From assembly GCF_029338255.1 (NCBI RefSeq), contig NZ_CP119787.1, positions 620,001 through 684,000 of the forward strand: 64,000 nt of DNA. The letters are read 5' to 3'. Under the pieces are notes generated by a model. That model made no database searches. It had not been told where the DNA came from and saw nothing but the letters and a program-made list of their open reading frames with translations. Source of the stretch: Haloarcula halobia (GTDB taxonomy: Archaea > Halobacteriota > Halobacteria > Halobacteriales > Haloarculaceae). Below are positions 44,016 to 52,222 of the stretch, one piece after another. How positions within the stretch are numbered: position 1 is the first letter of the stretch; each line of letters opens with the position of its first letter. The position numbers were made by a program, and so were the translations under genes.

Positions 44016-45410
44016 ATGCACGCTGGCACCGACGCGAGTGACGGCGACGACGAGGGACTTCTCTCGGTGTTCGGTGCTCCGCTGCTCGACGCCCTGGACG
44101 GCGACAGCGACCGGCAGGCCGCCCGGGCACTCACGTTGCTTGCCGACGCCGACCCCGACCTGGTGGGCCCGCTGGCCGGCCGTCTGCTCGACCGCCTGCC
44201 GGCGGCGCGCGACCGCGAACCGCTGGTCCGGATGCTGGCGACGCTCGCCGACGACCACACCGCCGCGGTCCGGACCGCCCTCGACGCGCGAGACGCCGGT
44301 CGCTCGCTCAGAGCGACCATCGCCGATACCGAGGGCTGGGCGTTCACGGAACGCGCCGACGGCGGCACGGACGTCGCCGGGGCGGTCCGTCGCGTCGTCG
44401 AGACGGACGCCCCGAGTCCCGGCGGCCCCGGGGTCGTCGAACGGGAGCACGCGGGGTCGGGGACCGGTCGCGAGGCCGACGCCGACCGGGCGGTCGAACG
44501 TGAACACCGCGGGGACCCGGCGGCCGTCGACCGCCGCGACCGAATCGAGCGCGCCGAGAACTCGCGGGCCTTCCGCGCCATCGACATGCTGAGCGCGTTC
44601 GGGGACCTCTCGGTCGTCGAACCCGAGCAGGCGGTCCGGTACGGCTCGGTACTGCGGACCCGGGCGACCCTCGACGGCGACGTGCTCGGGGTCGCCCTGC
44701 GCCTGTTCGACCTGCCCGACGACGCCGACGACCGCCGCGAGTTCGCGGCTCGCGTCGCCGAGTCGCTGGCCCAGTGGGACGCCGTCGCCGACCACGACGG
44801 GGTCGCGGCGGTCCACGACTGGGGCGACTACCCGCGCCCGTGGGTCGCCACGCCCTTCCTCGACGGGTCGCTGGCCGACCGGGGCCGCCCGAGCCCCGAA
44901 CGCGGCCTCCGCGAGGCCGCCCACCTCGCCGGCGCCGTCGCGCACTGCCACCGCAACGGCGTCCTCCACGGCGGTCTGGACCCGAAATCGGTGGTCTACC
45001 CCGAACGCTCCTTCGACGGGCTCCCGGCGCCCAGGCTCGACAACGTCGGCCTGATGGGGCCCGTGCGTGACGTCTTCGAGCCGTCCTCGTACCTGGACCC
45101 TCGCTACGCCGCGCCGGAGTACTTCTCGCGGGAGTACGGCGCCGTCGACGCCGCCTCGGACGTCTACGCGCTCGGGACGGTCTGTTTCCGCCTGCTGACC
45201 GGCCGGCCGCCCTTCACCGGCGACTACGAGGCGGTCCGGGAGTGCGTCCTGCACGGCGAGCTGCCGAACCCGACGGACGTACACCCGCGCCTGCCCGACG
45301 CCGTCGACCACGTCGTCGCGAAGGCGACGGCGACGGACAAGCTCACCCGCTACGAGACGGCCGCGGCGGTCCGACGGGACTGCTGGCGACTGGTCCAGCG
45401 ACTCGACTAG
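44016..45410 (+). CDS. Protein kinase-fold protein, probably degenerate
   Basis: The 464-residue product has an N-terminal Ala- and Leu-rich helical region (about residues 1-110, like HEAT repeats), an acidic/basic linker and a kinase-like domain (about 195-460). Kinase landmarks are altered. The VAIK strand is GVALRLFDL, with Arg or Leu where the ATP-binding Lys should be. The catalytic loop is LHGGLDPKSVVY instead of HRDxKxxN. The DFG is replaced by LDNVGLMG. APEYFSREYGAVDAASDVYALG (in parts APEYFS and DVYALGTVCFRLLTG) is the normal APE and F-helix. It is therefore probably a pseudokinase or a divergent kinase. I chose the ATG at 44016 rather than the GTG-type start at 43989. It overlaps the AEC gene tail by four bases. 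Confidence 0.78.
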   Translation: MHAGTDASDGDDEGLLSVFGAPLLDALDGDSDRQAARALTLLADADPDLVGPLAGRLLDRLPAARDREPLVRMLATLADDHTAAVRTALDARDAGRSLRATIADTEGWAFTERADGGTDVAGAVRRVVETDAPSPGGPGVVEREHAGSGTGREADADRAVEREHRGDPAAVDRRDRIERAENSRAFRAIDMLSAFGDLSVVEPEQAVRYGSVLRTRATLDGDVLGVALRLFDLPDDADDRREFAARVAESLAQWDAVADHDGVAAVHDWGDYPRPWVATPFLDGSLADRGRPSPERGLREAAHLAGAVAHCHRNGVLHGGLDPKSVVYPERSFDGLPAPRLDNVGLMGPVRDVFEPSSYLDPRYAAPEYFSREYGAVDAASDVYALGTVCFRLLTGRPPFTGDYEAVRECVLHGELPNPTDVHPRLPDAVDHVVAKATATDKLTRYETAAAVRRDCWRLVQRLD

Positions 45411-46357
45411 ACCACCGCGCCGGACTGCAACACGGCGACCAGCACCGTCACCGTCAGTACGCTCAGGAGGGTGGTCACCAGCACCGTCGCGCTGACGAAC
45501 TCGCCGGGCGCGATGCCCTCCTCGGCGTGGCTGAACGCCCCCACGAGGATGATGGTCGTCACGCCGGTTGGCGTCGCCAGCAGGAGGACGACCACCCGGG
45601 CGACCGTCGGGTCCTGGAACCCGACGAGGAGGACGGCACCCAGCGCGACGACGGGTGCGAGGAGGAGTTTCAGCCCGCTCGCGACGCCGACCGGGCGGAG
45701 CGTCCCGCCGACGTCGACGTCCGACAGCTGGATGCCGAGGATGAGCAGCATGACGGGAATCGAGGCGTTACCGAGTATCTCGAGGGTCCCCATGAGCGTC
45801 GAATCGGTCGGCGGGACGGCGCCGAGCCACCGGACCGCGAGCGCGACGACCACGGCGTAGACCAGCGGCACGCCGAGGACCCGCCGCATGTCCGCGAGCG
45901 GGTCGCTCTCCTCGCCCCGCGCCGCGACGTAGATGCCGAGCGTGTAGAGCATCACGCCCTGGAGCGCGGTCACGAGTATCGCCAGACTCCGGCCTTTCGG
46001 CCCGAAGGCGAAGTCCGCCAGCGGGATGCCGTAGTTGCCCGTGTTCGGGAAGATGGTCACGAGGACGAACGCCCCGAGCAGGGGCTCTGACTGGCCCCAG
46101 GCCCGCCCGATGGCCTCGGCGACGGCGAGCATCACCGCCGTGAACATGACGACGGCGACGACGACGCCGGCGATGGTCGTCCCGGTCAGCGTGGAGGTCA
46201 TCAGGCTGTGGAGGACCAGCGCAGGGGCCAACACGTAGACGGTCACCGTGTTCAGCGCGTCGGGGTCGACGCCCTCGTAGCGTCCCAGGCCGAACCCGAC
46301 GGCCGAGACCGCCACGACCGGCAGGATGGCCGTCGCGAAGATGTCGAGCAGCGACAC
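45407..46357 (-). CDS. AEC family transporter
   Basis: The 316-residue product has about ten membrane helices in two inverted halves, the fold of auxin efflux carrier-like (AEC) transporters. The family-like FPNTGNYGIPLADFAFGP near residue 104 and the second-half repeat LLILGIQLSDVDVGGTL near residue 205 and TPTGVTTIILVGAFSHAE near residue 268 are visible. It probably carries an organic acid or amino acid anion. The start is taken as GTG at 46357, where the hydrophobic protein begins (MSLLDIFATAILPVV). Longer open frame upstream is antisense to the thiolase gene. It is divergent from thiolase. Confidence 0.85.
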   Translation of the reverse strand: MSLLDIFATAILPVVAVSAVGFGLGRYEGVDPDALNTVTVYVLAPALVLHSLMTSTLTGTTIAGVVVAVVMFTAVMLAVAEAIGRAWGQSEPLLGAFVLVTIFPNTGNYGIPLADFAFGPKGRSLAILVTALQGVMLYTLGIYVAARGEESDPLADMRRVLGVPLVYAVVVALAVRWLGAVPPTDSTLMGTLEILGNASIPVMLLILGIQLSDVDVGGTLRPVGVASGLKLLLAPVVALGAVLLVGFQDPTVARVVVLLLATPTGVTTIILVGAFSHAEEGIAPGEFVSATVLVTTLLSVLTVTVLVAVLQSGAVV

Positions 46358-46438
46358 GGGTTGGCGTCCACGGCCGACCGAGAGAAGGCTTTCGACTCCA
46401 GCCCAACAGTGATGCGTCGGCGCCGAGTACCCGCGGGC

Positions 46439-47617
46439 ATGCAAACTGCCTACATCGTCGACGCGGTCCGGACGCCCTTTGGCGCACGCGAAGGGGCGTT
46501 CCGCGACACGCACCCCCAGGACCTGGCGGCCGAACCGCTCCGTGCCCTGGAAGCCCGCAATGGGTTCGACGGGCCCGACGTCGAGGACGTCGTCTACGGC
46601 TGTGTGGTCCCCGTCGACGAACAGGGGCTGAACATCGGCCGCATCGCCCCGATGGTCGCCGGGTGGGGCGAGACGGTGCCCGGCGTCCAGCTCAACCGGA
46701 TGTGCGGGTCCGGCCAGCAGGCCGTCAACTTCGCCGCCGGACAGATTCGCGGGGGGATGGCCGATCTGCTGGTCGCCGGCGGCGTCGAGCACATGACCCG
46801 CGTCCCGATGGGCAGCGATACGCCGGGCGACACCCACAGCTACGCCGACCCTGGCGGCGTCACGGACACCTACTTCGAGCACTTCGAGGAGCTGACCACG
46901 CAGGGCGAGGGCGCCGAGCGCATCGCCGAGCAGTGGGGGTTCTCCCGGCGGGAACTCGACGCGCTCGCCGTCGACTCACAGCGCCGCTGGGGCGAGGCCG
47001 CCGACGCGGGCAAGCACGACGACCAGGTCGTCCCCGTCGAGACGACGCTGGACGGCGAGTCGGTCGCTGTCTCCGAGGACGGGCATCCCCGGCCGGACAC
47101 CGACGTCGAGACGCTGGGCGACCTGCCGCTGGTCTTCCGCGACGAGGGCGACGGCGTCGTCCACGCCGGGAACGCCTCGGGCATCGTCGACGGCGCGGCC
47201 GCGACGCTGGTCGCCTCCGGGGCGGCCTGCGAGGCGTACGGCTGGGACCCGCTCGCCCGCATCGTCGACGCCACCGTCGTCGGCGTCGACCCGACGACGA
47301 TGCTCACCGGCCCGATCCCGGCGACCCAACAGCTGCTGGAGCAAACCGGACTCGATGTCGGCGACGTCGACCGATTCGAGGTCAACGAGGCGTTCGCGCC
47401 CGTCGTCGCCGCCTGGCTCGAGGAGACGGGCGCCGACTGGGGAAAGACGAACGTCTGGGGCGGCGCCATCGCTCACGGCCACCCGCTGGGGGCGACCGGC
47501 GCGGCCCTGCTGGGGAAACTGCCCTACCAGCTCGCGGACTGCGGTGGCCGGTACGGCCTCTGTACGATGTGCATCGGCTTCGGCCAGGGCGTCGCGACGC
47601 TCGTCGAACGGGTCTGA
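46439..47617 (+). CDS. Thiolase (acetyl-CoA C-acyltransferase)
   Basis: The 392-residue product has all three thiolase landmarks: the acyl-accepting Cys in LNRMCGSGQQA near residue 88, the His in GGAIAHGHPLGATGA near residue 345, and the second Cys in LCTMCIGFGQG near residue 378. The N-terminal IVDAVRTPFG and EVNEAFAPVVAAW are typical. It catalyses thiolytic cleavage of 3-ketoacyl-CoA or acetoacetyl-CoA formation. Position does not decide which; no beta-oxidation genes are adjacent. It is not the archaeal thiolase-like type that works with a DUF35 partner, because the Cys-His-Cys set is complete. Confidence 0.93.
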   Translation: MQTAYIVDAVRTPFGAREGAFRDTHPQDLAAEPLRALEARNGFDGPDVEDVVYGCVVPVDEQGLNIGRIAPMVAGWGETVPGVQLNRMCGSGQQAVNFAAGQIRGGMADLLVAGGVEHMTRVPMGSDTPGDTHSYADPGGVTDTYFEHFEELTTQGEGAERIAEQWGFSRRELDALAVDSQRRWGEAADAGKHDDQVVPVETTLDGESVAVSEDGHPRPDTDVETLGDLPLVFRDEGDGVVHAGNASGIVDGAAATLVASGAACEAYGWDPLARIVDATVVGVDPTTMLTGPIPATQQLLEQTGLDVGDVDRFEVNEAFAPVVAAWLEETGADWGKTNVWGGAIAHGHPLGATGAALLGKLPYQLADCGGRYGLCTMCIGFGQGVATLVERV

Positions 47618-47661
47618 CGACGGGACGACGGTGTTCCCTGTAGCAATGGGGCCCCTCCGGA

Positions 47662-47732
47662 GCCAGAGCGCCCCGGCTGTCATCGGGCGCGAAGCGCCCG
47701 ATTGCCCCCGAGACCTTCGGCCTCGCTCTGGC
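47662..47732. repeat. Nested hairpins between thiolase and methyltransferase genes
   Basis: ATCGGGCGC-GAA-GCGCCCGAT (47682-47702) is a perfect 9-bp stem with a 3-base loop. Around it, GCCAGAGCG (47662-47670) pairs with CGCTCTGGC (47724-47732). The structure lies between two convergent genes and could stop transcription from both; no T-run follows on either side, so a dispersed palindromic repeat is the alternative. Confidence 0.6.
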
Positions 47733-47789
47733 CGACCGCGGGTGGTTCGAAAGACGTTCCGCGTCAGTCGACGAACTCGTCCGCCCGAC

Positions 47790-48470
47790 CTATCGGTTCA
47801 CGCCGACGGTGACGAGGGTGCCGTACTCCCGGTAGCGCTCGACCATCGCCTCGCGCGTGTCCCACTCCTCGATGGGGAAGGCGTCGGCCGGCGGGATCTC
47901 GATGTCACGGTCGGGGACGTTGTCCTGGACGGCGACCGACAGGCCCGCCTCGCCGAAGGCATCGCGGTACTCGGCCGCGCTCCAGCGGGTCATGGGCACC
48001 TCGACCAGCTCGTCCCAGTGGTGGGTGTGGACGCTCTCCTCGAAGTAGTTGACCGCGCAGTGGAACGTGCCGCCGGGCTGCAGGACCCGCGCCACGTCGC
48101 GGAGGACGGCGTGTGGGTCGCTCGCGTAGTAGAACGCCTCCATCGAGAAGCAGTGGTCGACGCTGTCGTCGGCGAACGGGAGGTGCTCGAAGTCGCCCAC
48201 CAGAAAGCCCACGTCGGGGTCGTCGGTGTACGAGCGGGCGTTACGGGCCATCGCGGGCGCGGCGTCGATGCCGTAGGCCCGGTCGGCGCCTTTCGTCTGC
48301 TTGAGTGCGCGGCCGGCGTAGCCGCTACCACACCCCAGGTCGAGGACGGTGTCGCCTTCCTCGACGGGCATCCGTGCCAGGACGTGCTTGGCCGTGTGCC
48401 AGTGGCGGTCCTCCATCCCGCGGTCCTTGCCGGCGGCCGCCCACTCGTCGAACTCGTCGCTGACGCTCAT
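47790..48470 (-). CDS. SAM-dependent methyltransferase, class I
   Basis: The 226-residue product has a Rossmann methyltransferase fold: motif I TVLDLGCGSGYAGRAL near residue 41, the acidic residue of motif II in AYGIDAAPAM near residue 66, FLVGDFEHLPFADDSVD near residue 87 and RVLQPGGTFHCAVNYF near residue 131. The C-terminal part contains the unusual EVPMTRWSAAEYRDAFGEAG helix. The target is unknown. A TATA-like GTGTTTGGC lies about 25-33 bp upstream of the ATG at 48470; an ATG at 48497 is in frame but sits within that element. Confidence 0.88.
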   Translation of the reverse strand: MSVSDEFDEWAAAGKDRGMEDRHWHTAKHVLARMPVEEGDTVLDLGCGSGYAGRALKQTKGADRAYGIDAAPAMARNARSYTDDPDVGFLVGDFEHLPFADDSVDHCFSMEAFYYASDPHAVLRDVARVLQPGGTFHCAVNYFEESVHTHHWDELVEVPMTRWSAAEYRDAFGEAGLSVAVQDNVPDRDIEIPPADAFPIEEWDTREAMVERYREYGTLVTVGVNR

Positions 48471-48553
48471 GTCCGGAGTCGGGGGCGGGGCGGCCAAACA
48501 CCCTTCGACTCGATTCCACGGCTGTTATCCCGCGAGGCGACCGAACCGTGCAT

Positions 48554-48994
48554 ATGACACGCCGTCGTCGCTACCGAATCTCCAACACCGCCCAGCAGGT
48601 GGTCGGCGGGTTCCTGCTGGCCGGCCCCTTCGTCGTCACCGAGGAGGTGTGGGTGCTGGCGGCGAACATGAGTTTCTATCACGTGATTCTCATCGTCGGC
48701 ATCGTCTTCGCCATCGGCTACGGCGCCCTCTACGAGGCCGACGAGGACCGCGAGGTAGACGAGGAAGCGGAGGTCGGTGGGATCCCCATCCGTTTCATCT
48801 CGCTGATGGTTGTCTCCTTCGGGTCCGTCGCGGTGCTCGCGTTGGTGTTTACCGCCCCGAGCGCCTTCCTCGTCGAGGGCGGGGTCCTGGCCGACCCCAC
48901 GCGGGCCGACGTCGCCCTGACGACGGTGAAGGCCGTCTCCGTGGGCGCGATCTTCAGCGTCGTCGGCGCCGCGACGGCCGACAGCGTCTTCTGA
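48554..48994 (+). CDS. DUF2391-type membrane protein
   Basis: The 146-residue product has four hydrophobic segments (about 16-34, 38-60, 79-103, 122-144) between a basic N-terminus and short polar loops; the loop ADEDREVDEEAEVGG is acidic. It matches the DUF2391 family, inner-membrane proteins of unknown role found in bacteria and archaea. The TATA-like TGTTATCC lies 25-31 bp upstream; a GTG two codons earlier (48548) is an alternative start. Confidence 0.82.
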   Translation: MTRRRRYRISNTAQQVVGGFLLAGPFVVTEEVWVLAANMSFYHVILIVGIVFAIGYGALYEADEDREVDEEAEVGGIPIRFISLMVVSFGSVAVLALVFTAPSAFLVEGGVLADPTRADVALTTVKAVSVGAIFSVVGAATADSVF

Positions 48995-49043
48995 GACACC
49001 GGACCCGCATACTTAATGTCTGTCGCCACGCGTTCCCGGACAT

Positions 49044-49622
49044 ATGGAGTATACGCTGGCCATCGACAACACGCCCGAGACTGTCGAGGGCGGGACCGGG
49101 ATTCTCCTCTTGCATCCGTCGACCGGTGCGACGGACCGACTGGACACCGACTTCCTGTCGACCGACACCGACGCGATGCTGGTCATCTCGACGCGGACGA
49201 CCGCCCGCGAGGTCAAGCAGAAACTCGAGTACTACCAGGTCGACGAGTCGAAGGCGACCATCCTCGATACGCTCTCGGTCGAGCGTGGCTACACCCGCCG
49301 GCAGTCGGCCGGCGTGAAGTACGTCTCGGCCCCGGACGACCTCGAGGGCATCGTCGAGGAGACGGAGACGTTCCTCGACGCCCACGAGGGCAAGCTGCGC
49401 ATCACCTTCGACTCCGTGACCGAACTCATCTACTACGCCGACGAGGACCGGGCCCTGTCGGCGGTGGGTGAGATCCTCGAGCTGCTCGACGCGTACGACG
49501 CCGTCGGCATGTTCCACCTGGCACAGGGCGTCCACGACGCCGAGACGGTCGACCGGTTCCGCGACCTGTTCGACGGCGTGGTCGAACTCGCCGAGGACGG
49601 CACCATCACCAGCGAGTTCTGA
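49044..49622 (+). CDS. RecA-fold protein without Walker A
   Basis: The 192-residue product keeps the shape of a RadA/KaiC-like domain: GILLLHPSTGATDRLDTDFL replaces the usual Walker A region, then DAMLVISTRTTAREVKQKLEYYQVD (in parts AMLVISTRT, EVKQKLEYY), an FDSVTELIYYADEDRAL segment resembling the second strand (Walker B-like FDSVTE), and a terminal region MFHLAQGVHDAETVDRFRDLFDGVVEL. There is no GxxxxGKT, so ATP binding is doubtful. A TATA-like TACTTAATG lies 26-34 bp before the ATG at 49044. I do not know a defined function; a signalling role akin to haloarchaeal RecA-like regulators is a guess. Confidence 0.75.
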   Translation: MEYTLAIDNTPETVEGGTGILLLHPSTGATDRLDTDFLSTDTDAMLVISTRTTAREVKQKLEYYQVDESKATILDTLSVERGYTRRQSAGVKYVSAPDDLEGIVEETETFLDAHEGKLRITFDSVTELIYYADEDRALSAVGEILELLDAYDAVGMFHLAQGVHDAETVDRFRDLFDGVVELAEDGTITSEF

Positions 49623-49648
49623 CGACCTGTCAACGCGGGCTAATCACT

Positions 49649-49658
49649 AATTATTAAG
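49649..49658 (+). promoter_or_regulatory. TATA-like element of the zinc-ribbon microprotein 1
   Basis: AATTATTAAG lies 28-37 bp before the ATG at 49686. Confidence 0.55.
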
Positions 49659-49685
49659 AGGGTATGGGCCATCAGAACAGCCTGT

Positions 49686-49844
49686 ATGCCGGAATGCCAG
49701 AACTGCGGTAATTTTGTAACGGCTGCCTATGCTCGTGTCTTCACACCGAACGGTGTCGAGAAGCCACGGGTCTGCCCGCAGTGTGAGGACAAGATCCGAG
49801 ACGGAGCGGACGTTCGCGAGGCGCGGTCGACGCGCCGCGGATAG
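49686..49844 (+). CDS. Zinc-ribbon microprotein 1 (DUF7563-like), 52 residues
   Basis: The 52-residue protein has CQNCGNFVTAAYARVFT at residues 4-20 and CPQCEDKIRDG near residues 30-40. The two CxxC pairs form one zinc ribbon. The start MPEC.NCG...ARVF recurs in the second small protein at 53559-53708, so the two are paralogues. The C-terminus is basic (EARSTRRG), unlike the acidic bulk proteome. The family is common in haloarchaea (as DUF7563, from memory) with no known function. The promoter is visible upstream. Confidence 0.8.
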   Translation: MPECQNCGNFVTAAYARVFTPNGVEKPRVCPQCEDKIRDGADVREARSTRRG

Positions 49845-49928
49845 GCGACTTTCGGGGGAACGGTGTCCCTGTCTCTCTGAGACCGTGACCGGGTTCGGTC
49901 ACGCGTCGACGCTCGCTCGCCGACAGCG

Positions 49929-51245
49929 TCACGGCCGTGCGTCGGCGACGAGCGCCCGGGCCCGCTCGAAGACGTCGTCGGCCCGACCCGGTTCGCGGGC
50001 CTCGGCCGTCACGCGGACCAGGGGCTGGGTGCCACTGGCCCGGAGCAGGAACCAGGCGTCGCCCAGGTCGACACGGACGCCGTCGAGCGTGGTCACGTCG
50101 TCGTACGTCGCGTGGACCGTCTCGCGGACGGCGTCCATCACGGCGCGCTTCTCGTCGACCTCGACGCTGTCCCGGCGGATGGGGTAGTCGGGCACGTCGG
50201 CCGACCGGTCGGCCAGCGACCGGTCGGCGTCCAGCGCGGCCACGGTGCCGGCCGCCAGCGGCCCGTCGGGACACAGCGTCCGGTCGGGCCAGATCCACGA
50301 CCCGCTGGGTTCACCGCCGAAAGCGACGCCCTCGGCGCTGGCGGCCTCGGCGACGTAGACGTCGCCGACCGGCGTGTACTCGACGTCGACGTCGGTCTCG
50401 GCGAGGTAGTCGGCGACGGCGAGGCTGGTGTCGACGGGGACGGCGACCCGCTCGCCGGGGTCGGCCGCCGCCCGGGCGAAGATGGCCAGCAGGACGTCGC
50501 CCGAGAGGTAGGTGCCGTCGCCCGCCACCGCCCGCATCCGGTCCGCGTCGCCGTCGTGGGCAACGCCCAGATCCGCGTCGGAATCGGCGACCAGCGTGGC
50601 GAGCGACCGGCAGTTCTCGGCCTTCGGTTCGGAGGGGCGGCCCGGGAAGGTACCGTCGGGCTGGGCGTTCAGCGTCTCGACCGTACAGCCCAGCGCCTCC
50701 AGGACGTCCAGCGTGACGCCGCCGGCGCCGTTGCCCACGTCGACGACGACGTGGCGGTCGAGCGCGTCGCGGTCGACCGCACTGCGGACGGCCTCGACGT
50801 GGCGCTCGCGGGCGTCCCAGGTCTCGAGACGGCCGCTCGCATCCCACTCGGCAGGGTCGAACGCCTCCTCCGCGATGCGCTCCTCGATCTCCTCGCGCAG
50901 CGCGGCGTCGAACGCTTGCCCGCTGGGCTGCCAGAGTTTGATGCCGTTGTCCTGCGGGGGGTTGTGGCTCGCCGTGATGGAGACGCCCGCGTCGGCGTCG
51001 CGCCACCCGACCGTACGCGCGACGGTTGGCGTCGCCGCCAGGCCCAGATCGACCACGTCGGTGCCGCTCTCGCGGAGGCCGGCGACCAGCGCCGCCTGGA
51101 GGAACTCGCCGCTCTCGCGGGGGTCCCGCCCGACGACGACCCGCTCGCTCTCGACGCCCAGCGCCCGACCGACCGACAGCGCCAGGGCCGCCGTCACCGT
51201 CTCGCCGACCGGGCCACGGATGCCGCTCGTCCCGAACAGTGTCAT
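49929..51245 (-). CDS. glmM: Phosphoglucosamine mutase
   Basis: The 438-residue product is an alpha-D-phosphohexomutase of the archaeal GlmM type. The phosphoserine loop is SITASHNPPQDNGIKL near residue 92. The metal-binding loop is VAHDGDADRMRA near residue 230, the sugar-binding loop is FGGEPSGSWIW near residue 310 and the phosphate-binding loop is LLRASGTQPLVRV near residue 408. It converts glucosamine-6-phosphate to glucosamine-1-phosphate for UDP-GlcNAc synthesis, though phosphomannomutase activity cannot be excluded. A TATA-like GAAAAGAAG (minus CTTCTTTTC) is 22-30 bp upstream of the ATG at 51245. A second mutase of the superfamily is at 54035-55432. Confidence 0.9.
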   Translation of the reverse strand: MTLFGTSGIRGPVGETVTAALALSVGRALGVESERVVVGRDPRESGEFLQAALVAGLRESGTDVVDLGLAATPTVARTVGWRDADAGVSITASHNPPQDNGIKLWQPSGQAFDAALREEIEERIAEEAFDPAEWDASGRLETWDARERHVEAVRSAVDRDALDRHVVVDVGNGAGGVTLDVLEALGCTVETLNAQPDGTFPGRPSEPKAENCRSLATLVADSDADLGVAHDGDADRMRAVAGDGTYLSGDVLLAIFARAAADPGERVAVPVDTSLAVADYLAETDVDVEYTPVGDVYVAEAASAEGVAFGGEPSGSWIWPDRTLCPDGPLAAGTVAALDADRSLADRSADVPDYPIRRDSVEVDEKRAVMDAVRETVHATYDDVTTLDGVRVDLGDAWFLLRASGTQPLVRVTAEAREPGRADDVFERARALVADARP

Positions 51246-51296
51246 ACCGTCGAATCGGCCGCGGGCGAAAAGAAGACTCGGGCTCCGGCAGCGTGG

Positions 51297-51473
51297 CTAC
51301 TCGGCGGGCGACCACTCACAGGAGGTGCCAGTGGCCAGCGCCGCCTCGTCGACGTGGGCCGACAGACAGCCGTAGTTGCAGTACTGTGCCGTGGGTTCGC
51401 CGCCGGGCGTCTTCGAGAGAAACAGCGGGTCGTGGTCCTCGACGGGGCACCCGCAGTACGTGCAGTCGGTCAT
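51297..51473 (-). CDS. Zinc-finger microprotein, 58 residues
   Basis: The 58-residue protein has CTYCGCPVEDHDP (Cys 4, 7, 9) and YCNYGCLSAHVDEA (Cys 32, 36), a MYM-like or zinc-beta-ribbon pattern with a His shortly after. I recall a similar haloarchaeal DUF7576-type family; function is unknown. It is divergent from rpiA and uses the shared palindromic promoter region (AAACGTTT at 51499-51506). I chose the ATG at 51473, because the open frame upstream includes that promoter. Confidence 0.78.
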   Translation of the reverse strand: MTDCTYCGCPVEDHDPLFLSKTPGGEPTAQYCNYGCLSAHVDEAALATGTSCEWSPAE

Positions 51474-51494
51474 ACGTGGGTGCAGTAGACCGGA

Positions 51495-51510
51495 GAACAA
51501 ACGTTTTGTC
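51495..51510. promoter_or_regulatory. Back-to-back TATA elements of rpiA and zinc-finger gene
   Basis: The palindromic core AAACGTTT (51499-51506) lies so that GTTTTGT (51503-51509) is about 24-30 bp before rpiA and, on the other strand, CGTTTGTTC (51495-51503) is about 22-30 bp before the zinc-finger gene. The two promoters therefore overlap and compete. Confidence 0.55.
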
Positions 51511-51532
51511 CACGTCTCCCGACCCCCCGCAC

Positions 51533-52213
51533 ATGAAACAGGGCGGGTCCGAGGCGGCGAAGCGGGCGGCCGGCGAGTCGGCGGCCGAGGCAGTCGCGGA
51601 CGGGATGGTCGTCGGCCTGGGTACCGGGAGCACCGCTGCCCACGCCATCCGGGCCATCGGGCGAGCGGTCGACGCCGGCCTCGACGTCGCCGGCGTCCCC
51701 ACCTCGTTCCAGTCGCGCGAACTGGCCCGAGACTGTGGCATTCCGCTGGTGGACTTAGACGAGGCGTCGGTCGACCTCGCCGTCGACGGCGCCGACGAGG
51801 TGGCCGGTGGTGACCTGATCAAGGGCGGTGGCGCCGCCCACGCCCGCGAGAAGGTCGTCGACGCGAGCGCCGACCGCTTCCTGGTGGTCGCGGACCCGAC
51901 GAAACTGGCCGACGAACTCTCCCATCCGGTCCCCGTCGAGGTGCTCCCGGCGGCCCGGACGACCGTCGCCGACGCCGTCCGCGGCCTCGGCGGCGACCCG
52001 ACGCTGCGGGCGGCCGAGCGCAAGGACGGCCCCGTCGTCACCGACAACGGGAACCTCGTGCTGGACTGTGAGTTCGGGACAATCGACGCCCCGGCCGACC
52101 TCGGGGCGACGCTCGCCGACACGCCGGGCGTCGTCGAGCACGGCCTGTTCGTCGACCTGGCGGACGAACTACACGTCGGCACCGCCGACGGCGTCACCGT
52201 CCGTGACCTCTGA
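51533..52213 (+). CDS. rpiA: Ribose-5-phosphate isomerase A
   Basis: The 226-residue product interconverts ribose 5-phosphate and ribulose 5-phosphate. Family features are MVVGLGTGSTAAHAI near residue 25, the substrate-binding VDLAVDGADEVAGGDLIKGG near residue 80 (with catalytic Glu-like and Lys residues), AHAREKVVDASAD and PVVTDNGNLVLDCEFG near residue 165. It serves the archaeal route to ribose for nucleotide synthesis. The ATG at 51533 matches the family start MKQGGSEAAKRAAGESAA. Confidence 0.95.
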   Translation: MKQGGSEAAKRAAGESAAEAVADGMVVGLGTGSTAAHAIRAIGRAVDAGLDVAGVPTSFQSRELARDCGIPLVDLDEASVDLAVDGADEVAGGDLIKGGGAAHAREKVVDASADRFLVVADPTKLADELSHPVPVEVLPAARTTVADAVRGLGGDPTLRAAERKDGPVVTDNGNLVLDCEFGTIDAPADLGATLADTPGVVEHGLFVDLADELHVGTADGVTVRDL

Positions 52214-52222
52214 GCGGCGCCG

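Noticed and set aside
46358-46882. Upstream extension of the AEC transporter over thiolase
   Set aside because: It is antisense to thiolase and lacks hydrophobic helices; the protein starts at 46357.
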